Source of the DNA: Quercus robur
Taxonomy: Eukaryota; Streptophyta; Magnoliopsida; Fagales; Fagaceae
Direction of reading: 5' to 3'
Length of the DNA: 64,000 bases
NCBI RefSeq assembly: GCF_932294415.1
Contig: NC_065538.1
Coordinates: 25,011,957-25,075,956 of the forward strand
The translations under genes were made by a program, and so were the position numbers. The notes beneath the pieces were generated by a model, which was not told where the DNA came from, did not search any database, and saw only the letters and a list, made by a program, of their open reading frames with translations. Of the stretch, positions 56,786-64,000 are shown piece after piece (within the stretch, counting starts at the first letter, position 1; each line of letters opens with the position of its first letter).

Positions 56786-57208
56786 AAAGGGTTATGAGAG
56801 ACAAAAGAATGAATTTATAGTAGGGTAGAATGTGAAAACCTAGACAAAAACGGCATCGTTTTGTTTTTGTTTTTGTTCGTTAATAACACCCATACGAGTA
56901 CGACGATGTTTTATTAAAAAAAAAAAAAAAAACTTCAAATAAGATTATGAGAAGAGAACCTGCACAAAGAGTCAACGACGCCGTATCTAAACAGAATTAT
57001 AGAACTGAGAAGTGGAGATGTAGGTATCGGTTCGGTTTGGTGACTTCTTGGTTTTGGATTTCCAGCTCCAGTGACTGCACCGCACCGGCATCGGAACTCC
57101 CTTCATGCTCCAATCGCCGGCATCGGCTTCATCGGTCAGTTGTAGTCGATGCGGGACGATCGGCGCCAGTCGGTTGGATCGATGCCGGTGACATTTTGCT
57201 CACCCCTA
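55648..57208. mobile_element. hAT-like non-autonomous element in the LINE 3' end
   Basis: Ends TAGGGGTG and CACCCCTA. The 8-bp duplication CAAATAAC at 55640-55647 and 57209-57216 is exact. Length 1,561 bp. Its subterminal regions are rich in CGGTTTGGT/ATCGGTTC-type repeats (55700-55830, 57025-57180), as in hAT elements. It contains (GA)n at 56741-56782. No transposase. Confidence 0.8.
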
Positions 57209-57799
57209 CAAATAACAGTTATATAGATCCAGTGGAATAGACTCCATCCAAGCCAAAAACGGACAAGAAAACTTAGCTATTTTAGCCAAGGCATCAACTA
57301 GAGCATTACCTTGCCTACACATATGAGAGAAAGAAAAGCTTTGAAGGGAGCTAGCAAACAACAAAATGTCTTGAATAATATGACCACAAGATGAATGAAA
57401 TAATAGTCTATTACTAATAGCATGAATGGAAGACTCTGAGTCACCCTCAAAGACAGCATTACGAAGGCCAAGTTCCTGAACAAAATGAACCGCACACCTA
57501 GCTACCAAAGTTTCAAGAATGAAAACAGAATCTGGTATGGGAATTTGCTTAGCCAAAGCCGCAACCACCTCACCATGTTCATTCCGAACAACCACACTAA
57601 TACCTGCTGCCTTTAAACCTTCAAAGATCACCCCATCAAAATTCGCCTTCATAAATCCCGCATTAGGAGGCTTCCACCGAGGTCTCTTTGAATGAACCTT
57701 CTTGCTAGGACAGAGACGAACCTGTTGAAATTCCTGCAAATGTCGATGCACTACACTAGCAACCTTACTCGACGGCCAGACCTCCTCACCAACCCGCAC
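57209..57799 (-). pseudogene. LINE RNase H domain
   Basis: Reads KANFDGVIFEGLKAAGISVV, ILETLVARCAVHFVQELG, VFEGDSESSIHAISN and RQGNALVDALAKIAK. The four acidic positions of type-1 RNase H (Asp, Glu, Asp, Asp) are all present. The original C-terminus is displaced by the hAT-like insertion. Confidence 0.8.
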
Positions 57800-57814
57800 T
57801 TTATTCCAACAATT

Positions 57815-58516
57815 CTAGATAGCCCAGCAAGTCATCAAAAAGACTTCAGAATTCAACGAAGAATGGAATACTAAATCAAGCAGGTCACTAAACGAACTGA
57901 CCTTGGAAAATTCAGAAGGTAAAGAAGCAAAACAAGAACCCCAAACCAAACTAATACCCTCACAAGACCATAAGGCATGAAGAACAGATTCCTCCCCTTC
58001 ACGACAGAGGCTACACACTGAAGACGAAACAATCCTGCACTTGTGTAAATTAAGCATAGTCGGGATGGAATTGGTGCAAGCTTACCAAAGGAAGAATTTC
58101 ACCTTATTTGGAACATTTAATTTCCAACGGCTATTCCAGAATTTATTCTGCCGAGCTGTGTCAGAGGATGAAGCTACATCACTACTATTTAAATCACATA
58201 ACAAATTATATCCCAAACGAACCTGATACATGCCAGTCCGAGAATGAGGCCAGAACAGAAAATCCTCCTGAGAAGAATGATAGACCGGGATGGACTTAAT
58301 CAGCTAAGCTTTAAAAGGTAAGAAAATAGAATCCACCAAACTTGTATTCCACCACCTTGAATCACTATCTATCAACTGGTCCACCATGGCATCCTCTGAC
58401 AACACCAAAATAGGGGATAGAACTCTGCCTGAATTATTACCAGGGAGCCAAGAATCCTTAAAAATCTTTACCGAGGTCCCGTTACCTATCCTCCAACAAG
58501 CACCCAACAAAATCAC
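57815..58516 (-). pseudogene. LINE RT C-terminal (zinc-binding, zf-RVT) region
   Basis: WRIGNGTSVKIFKDSWLPG (58490-58430) and, after frame changes, CSLCREGEESVLHALWSC (57998-57945) are the typical zf-RVT blocks. Several stops lie between them. Confidence 0.75.
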
Positions 58517-58673
58517 CTTTCAAGCATATGACCCCGATCTGGCCTTCGCATAAAAAATGGATCTCGTGGGATAATATTTAGCCTTAAACACTTTACAAAA
58601 TAAAGAATCCGTGTCATGAACCAACCTCCAAACCTGTTTTGCTAACATGGCATCATTGAACTTACCCAACTCT

Positions 58674-61503
58674 CTAAAACCAAGGCCCCCTTTTGATTTT
58701 GGTTAAAATATCCCATTTTTTCCAATGAATCTCCATTCGATCACCCCGTTGACCCCACCAAAAATTTCTAATCATAGATTCAATATCATTCCAAAGACCC
58801 ACAAGAAGTTTAAAACAACTCACAACAAAAGTGGGAATGGCTTGCACAACTGCTTTCAATAACACTTCCCTTCTGACTTGAGAAAGTGATTTCTCCTTCC
58901 ACCCTTGAAGCTTACCCCAAACCCTCTCTTGAATATAATTAAGGCTAGCCCTTCTATTCTTCCCCACCACAGCAGGAAGCCACAAATAGCGTTCATATTC
59001 CTTAATCTCAGGTACACTAAGCAGATTTTTAATGGCATTCTTCAATGAAAGAGAGACAAATTTACCAAAGAACAGAGTGGTCTTATCGGTATTGATCTTC
59101 TGACTTAAAGCAAGCTCATACTTCTTTAAAAGATTTTGAATAATCTGGACCTCCTTTAGCTCGGCTCTACAAAAAAGGAGAGTATCATTCGCAAAAAATA
59201 AATGAGATATCTGAGGACCATTACAACAAAGGGAAAAGCCCTTAATATCATCGACTGCCACAGCTTGTTGGATTAAACCATTAAGACCTTGGGACACCAA
59301 AAGAAATTGATAAGGATGAAAGTTCAATTAGTGTGTTAAACACCAATGAACATTTTGACTCCCAAATTTAAAATTACCAACACAATACACAAACAATATA
59401 TGTGCGGAAAGATGAATATAAGCTAAATCCAAATGGGTAAAACACTCCAAACCGAAATTAATCGCAATCACAGCAGTAATTAAAAGGTAAAGAGTAAGGG
59501 AAGTGAGATGCAAACACAAAGATAACGCGGTGATGTGTTATCGAAGAGGAAAGCAAAGTACTCGGTGAAAAACCTCTCTGTTGCCCTCCAAGCGATCAAT
59601 AATCCACTAGAGAATAAAGTTGGGATACATGAATAGAAGAAGACCCTCCAAGCCTAATCTACCCAGTGTACCTAAGGCCTCCAAACTTCTTGCTTCAACA
59701 AGGTTACACTGAACCTTGTCTTCTCTAGCTTATCAGATCTCGCAATAGCCCATTGCATCAACTAAATGAATTGGTCCCTTCTGAACTGCTTCCTAAACAC
59801 CGAAACACCTCCTCACTGATATAGGTATGGTGACATAAGGATTTGGAATAATGTACCTCTCAAGGATATGTCAATGGAGAGGGTGGGAGTAGAGGAATTT
59901 GGAGAATCAAATGATGAAGATTGTGGATGAGTCAATCTTGTTTTTCTCTAGGGTTTCTCTCTCAAAATTCTCTCTAGAAGCTCTTTACATTTCATAGGTA
60001 TAAGGGTATTTATAGTGGTGTGTATGAGGAATGCAAAAAGTCATGTTTCAACCAAACAGGGCATTCTGGTGACTCAAGCTCGCGACTGGAATGAGTCACG
60101 AGTTTGAGTCGCAAACTAATTACCTGGCCAGACTGGAAGTTTTGTCCTATAGTGCTCTAGCTGTCGTGACCCTTCAGCTCCCCTTGCATGCTTCACACGT
60201 GTGCCATTCTGGCGACTTGCCAGTCACAAGTCAGTCACGAGATCCAGTCCCGAGACTCCTTTGAATTGCACACATTTTGAGTTTTCTTCACACTTTCTCA
60301 CACACTACCCTTACATAATTCCCACCTAAATTCAGGGTATCTAATTGCTAAATTACAAGCAAATTTGGCACGGAATAAAGCCAACACATGATTGAATAAA
60401 TTCAACCTTACAAAAGAGACAAAGGATCACCCTGTCTAAGTCTCTTGGTAGGTTTAATATCACCATGAGGTTCCCCATTAACAAGGATGGAATAAGAAAT
60501 AGAGCTGATGCACCCATAAATCAATTGGATCCAACGATCCTTAAAACCCATCTTCTCCATAAGCTAACAAAAGAAAATCTATTCTATACAATCATGCGCC
60601 TTACTCATATCTAGCTTCATAGCCATTAAACCCGATTTGCCCACCTTTGTATGCTTCATGTGATGGAGAGATTCAAAAGCCATAAGAATATAATCAGAGG
60701 TCGCCTTATCGGACTGGAAAGCACTTTGGGAATCGGAAATAATGTTTGGTAAAAATTTCTTTAACTGTTTGCCAAAACCTTTAACACAAGCTTATACAAG
60801 ATATTACATAAGGCAATAGGACGAAACTACATAACTTGTTGAAGGCACTTAACTTTAGGAATTAAAGTTATATAAGTGTGGTTTAAAGATGGAATGATAG
60901 TACCTAAATTTAGCCAAGTCAGAACCGCTTGAGCCATATCCACCACAATCTTATCCCAATAGTGCTGATAAAAAATAGGAGGCATTCCGTCAGGACTTGG
61001 AACCTTTAAAGGCGACATCTGTTTTAACACCTAATGAACCTCACTTTTGGTCAAAACAAAAATTGGTTTATATCATGAGTCACAACCCATGGGTTAGCTG
61101 CAAGGACTTCTTCCATATTGTTGGCAGCGGGATCATCAGACCGAAATAAGGAAGAAAAATAATCCACAAACAAAGTGGCAATCTGATGCTGCCCTTCGCA
61201 CCAACTACCATCAGCCTTTTTAAGTTTCAGAATTTCATTTTGCCTATATCATTGCAAAGCCTGAATATGAAAAAAATTTGAGTTTTGATCACCATCCTTC
61301 AACCACACTGTCTTAGCCTTATGCTGCCATAGTTTCTCCTCTTGCATCAACAAAGTCCGCAATTCCTCCTTAAGAGATAAGATCATGTTCGACTGGCCCC
61401 CCCTAGTATTCATGGCCTTGGCTTCAGCTTCCTTCAAACTTTTTCTAACAGTAGCAAGTTGTTTTGTAATGTTACCGATTGAGGTTCTACTCCAAAGCTT
61501 CAA
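58674..61503 (-). pseudogene. LINE reverse transcriptase, broken
   Basis: Linker QEEKLWQHKAKTVWLKDGDQ (61350-61290), then SPLKVPSPDGMPPIFYQHYW (61018-60960), LDMSKAHDCIE (about 60619-60587), RQGDPLS (about 60443-60423). Beyond the solo LTR come PYQFLLVSQGLNGLIQQAV (59313-59250) and the active-site block FFANDTLLFCRA (about 59200-59165). The catalytic (F/Y)ADD is FAND here, and several stops interrupt the frame, so it is inactive. Confidence 0.8.
59317..60412 (-). mobile_element. Solo LTR inside the LINE RT gene
   Basis: TG at 59317 to CA at 60412 (1,096 bp), related to the nested element's LTRs (shared TGAAAGTTCAA start, GATGTGTTATCGAAGAGGAA, CGGAATAAAGCCAACACATG end). Flanks AAGGA (59312-59316) and AAAGA (60413-60417) are a 5-bp duplication with one change. 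LINE coding sequence on both sides joins at the same codon region, so it is a true solo LTR left by LTR-LTR recombination. Confidence 0.88.
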
Positions 61504-62369
61504 ACCCGCCTGACACCTCTCCTCTCCAAATTAGTCTTTACTATAACCATTGGAGACTTACAAACCTGTACCAACCTCCAAACCTCCTCCACAGTCTTAT
61601 GGCAGCCTTCATCTTGCAACCAAATTTGTTCAAATCGCCAAGGTTTATGATGCCGAATTGGAATACCCAAGGGATGAATAATAATTGGCTTATGATCAGA
61701 GAACCCACACTCTAAATGAGAAACTTTTGACGCCGGAAATAAAACCACCCAATCACCATTCGCAACAGCTCTATCAAGTCTTTCCCACATCGTATCGCCA
61801 CCCATAACAATCTTGTGCCAAGTGAATTTATTACCAACAAAACCATGATCCCTAAACCCACATTCATTGATTACATCTCTGAATTCTTGCATCTGAGCTA
61901 TTGGACAAGGCCTCCCACCCACCTTCTCACGAGACTTAAGAATCCCGTTAAAATCCCCTGCACATAACCAAGGAAAATTAACTTAGGAATTCAAACTTCG
62001 AAGGAGATTCCATGAAATATAATGATTTGATGTTTCAGGAGCACCATAAAACCCAGTGAACCACCAAGTATTATCCCTACCTTCATTGATAATGGCATCC
62101 ACATGATTGAAAGGAGAAGATACCACCCGAAGTTGAATATCTACCCTCCATAAGCGCACTAGACCACCCCTCCCCCCCTAATTTACCTTGGAGACAACAT
62201 GCATATTCCCAAAATTCAAATTCTTCAAAAAAAAATTTAGCCTTGCTTCAACCAGCAATGTTTCGGCTACAAACACAACTGCATGATCTTGTGCTCGAAT
62301 CAAATCACCGAGCTCTTGAACTGTCTAGGGGTTCCCAAGCCCCTAACAGTTCCAACAGAGAAGACTCAT
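61500..62369 (-). pseudogene. LINE endonuclease (EEP family)
   Basis: From the ATG at 62369 (MSLLCWNC, then a stop), through WWFTGFYGAPE, WLCAGDFNGIL, NKFTWHKIVMGGDTMWERLD and SHLECGFSDHKPI. These are the successive blocks of plant LINE apurinic-like endonucleases, including GDFN and SDHxP. At least three stops break the frame. Confidence 0.8.
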
Positions 62370-62379
62370 GGCTCTTGGC

Positions 62380-63535
62380 GGGGCTGGACACCAGCCTCCA
62401 CCATTAACAAATCACCACCAATGTCTTTTCAAGAAATAGCTCTACGTTTCCTTGGTAACCCGTCAAGAGCATTTGCCTCACTAGTTCATTTTACTGGAGC
62501 CCCGCTAGTATTATTAGAGATGACATAGTCAGAATCCACTCTCACAAGCCTTTTCCGTCTTGCGATGACCACTTTACTACCCACAGAAAGAGAACCTATG
62601 TTAGAAACATCACAAAAAAAACTAGAGTGGGATTAGGTACGGAAAGACAATTAATTTGGGTGTCACATGGTTTAGTAGTAGGAGCTAAATCACTTCTAAA
62701 GTCCTGTCCGAAAGGAACAGCCACAACAAGCCCATCACTTGTAGAGACATCACCATCATTTGTGTCAGAGCACGAAAGACCACAATCAATCTCAAGGATT
62801 TGATTTTCAAGAAACTCCCCTTGTGCAACCAGAGACAAAGAAGTTAAACTAGGAATCTGTATTGAAGCTAAAATACCTTTATTAGGGGTCAACTCACGAC
62901 CCTCGCCCAGTTGAGATTTATCTCTGTCCAATAAGCCCGAAGGAGACTTCATGACTTCCCTACTACCCAAAACGTCCTGGGGCTACACTTGGGTTATTGC
63001 TTGAGGGGCAGAATTAACAGGCATGTAAACAGAAGCAGTACTCACATCCTTTTCTCGGGAGACCCCAGCCAAATTCTTCTTTCTGACCTCGTAAAACCCA
63101 GGGACTACCACCATTGATCGCTTGGGATTTAGAGTAAAAGGAGCCCTCAACCACGGACCATACTCTTGATTACCAGACTTTAAGGTACCATCACTATTGA
63201 TCCATACTTCACAATCCCTATCACTACGAGTCAAGCACCCATACCAATAACAAATATTCAGCAATCTTCCGTACATAAAATTAACCCATACATCACTCCC
63301 ATCCTCCAAAGATAAAACCCTGCCATGACAAAGCAGAAGAGATATATCAATTGATACTCTTACACGCATAAAATTACCTCTTTCCATCTCATCAGTAGAG
63401 GTTGTGTGATCAACAACTCCAACCATGGCACAAATCTCCTCCGCAACCACTCTATTCATATAGCGGAATAGGATGTCATGGATTTGAACCCAAATTGCAG
63501 TCCTTGTATGATAGGCCAAAAACGAATTGACCCCT
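62380..63535 (-). pseudogene. LINE ORF1 (DUF4283 and CCHC_4 knuckle), 5' truncated
   Basis: Reads RTAIWVQIHDILFRYMNRVV, VRVSIDISL, then a knuckle region LLNICYWYGCLTRSDRDCEVW-like in which the second Cys and the His of CCHC are replaced (Tyr, Arg). It continues with YGPWLRAPF. This is the nucleic-acid-binding ORF1 of plant LINEs. The first part of DUF4283 is lost at the LTR junction (63536). Confidence 0.75.
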
Positions 63536-64000
63536 TGTGATAAATTAACCAATTAATTTAACCAAGTGAATTAATTAAGTTAATTAACATGAAAATGCGT
63601 GGTAGTATAAACAAATCACCAATAAACTAATTATGCAGTGGAAAATAAATAACACGGTGATTTGTTTACAAATGGGAAAAATCTAACGGCAAAAACCCCA
63701 CCGGGTGATTTTCAGGTCACCACTCCTGAAACTCCACTATTATCACAACAAGCGGTTACAAGTAAAGGAATCCCAAGTACCTTACCAACCTACAGTTGAA
63801 CCCTTACCCCAATACCCAATTGGACTTGTTCTGTAGTGACAGTTCCTCCTTTCGATGCATGGCTCCCAAGTACATAACTAACTAATTGCGCGGATCCCAG
63901 TAGGCGAATTCAATCACCAACTAAGGTTGTTGGTTGCAAAGTTCTTCAGTTCATCCACACGATGAAGATCAAGAAGATGCTTGGTCACAAAACCCTACGG
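63536..64000. mobile_element. Start of an LTR, continuing past the window edge
   Basis: Begins TGTGATAAATTAACCAATTA directly after broken LINE ORF1 sequence. The first 220 bp are the inverted relative of 9530-9705. The rest resembles a plant LTR with short tract TCCCAAGTACCTTACC. The orientation and the other end cannot be seen. Confidence 0.65.

Larger units (their letters stand above)
55573..63535 (-). mobile_element. Plant L1-type LINE, decayed, interrupted by two later insertions
   Basis: Minus-strand order: gag-like ORF1 (63535-62380), endonuclease (62369-61500), linker and reverse transcriptase (61503-58674), RT zinc-binding region (58516-57815), RNase H (57799-57209) and a 3' tail with A-rich end (55639-55573). 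A hAT-like element (55648-57208) and a solo LTR (59317-60412) split it. Stops and frameshifts are frequent. The 5' end is cut by an LTR at 63536. Removing insertions leaves about 5.3 kb. The Copia-like element lies against its A-rich tail. Confidence 0.88.

Noticed and set aside
1..64000. CRISPR arrays, operons, ribosome-binding sites, bacterial insertion sequences, rRNA and tRNA genes
   Set aside because: The window is plant nuclear DNA; I looked for cloverleaf-like and direct-repeat/spacer patterns and saw none that hold up.

Overview
The window is nuclear DNA from a dicot plant. It is AT-rich, with long introns, intron-split plant genes and many nested transposons. A woody species, possibly of the Fagaceae, is my guess from the look of the LTR families, but nothing in the sequence proves it. 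Only two host genes look real. One is the 5' part of a full-size ABCG/PDR transporter (63-2994, minus, running off the left edge). The other is a complete nine-exon cytochrome P450 of the CYP87 type (33041-36305, plus). A short decayed fragment resembling the N-terminus of a CYP72 P450 lies at 40060-40335. I see no rRNA, tRNA or CRISPR.

Layout. 1-3.3 kb: ABCG gene and its TATA region. 3.4-13.8 kb: several TIR elements whose ends and target-site duplications (TSDs) can be read: a 1,018-bp Mutator-like foldback, a 750-bp and a 1,201-bp PIF/Harbinger-like element, and smaller MITEs. 13.8-30.1 kb: four copies of a ~628-bp tandem unit, split apart by a 3.2-kb TIR element, a 5.7-kb retroelement resembling an endogenous pararetrovirus, and a 4.7-kb long-TIR element that itself holds a LINE tail. 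30-33 kb: intergenic. 33-36.3 kb: P450. 36.3-41.5 kb: MITEs, an LTR remnant, the CYP72-like relic and a tandem repeat. 41.5-55.6 kb: a gag-only Copia-like LTR retrotransposon (TSD ACATC) containing a second gag-only LTR retrotransposon (44029-50575, TSD ACAAA). 55.6-63.5 kb: a decayed plant L1-type LINE on the minus strand, interrupted by a hAT-like element and a solo LTR. 63.5-64 kb: the start of another LTR.

Most unusual signal. The retroelement at about 18.6-24.3 kb carries roughly 50 copies of CTGTC on the plus strand (GACAG in its own sense strand). About 40 of them read TCTGTC, against about 3 CTGTC expected by chance. The motif occurs in the leader, the promoter region and the coding region, and in more than one reading frame. 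That points to selection on the nucleic acid rather than on the protein. The element encodes a coiled-coil/zinc-knuckle/aspartic-protease polyprotein and a second ORF I do not recognise; I find no reverse transcriptase in it.

The two host genes show no sign of acting together. The rest is a layered record of insertions whose order can largely be reconstructed: LINE, then hAT, solo LTR and Copia insertions; Copia, then nested LTR element; tandem array, then MITE, then the three large insertions.
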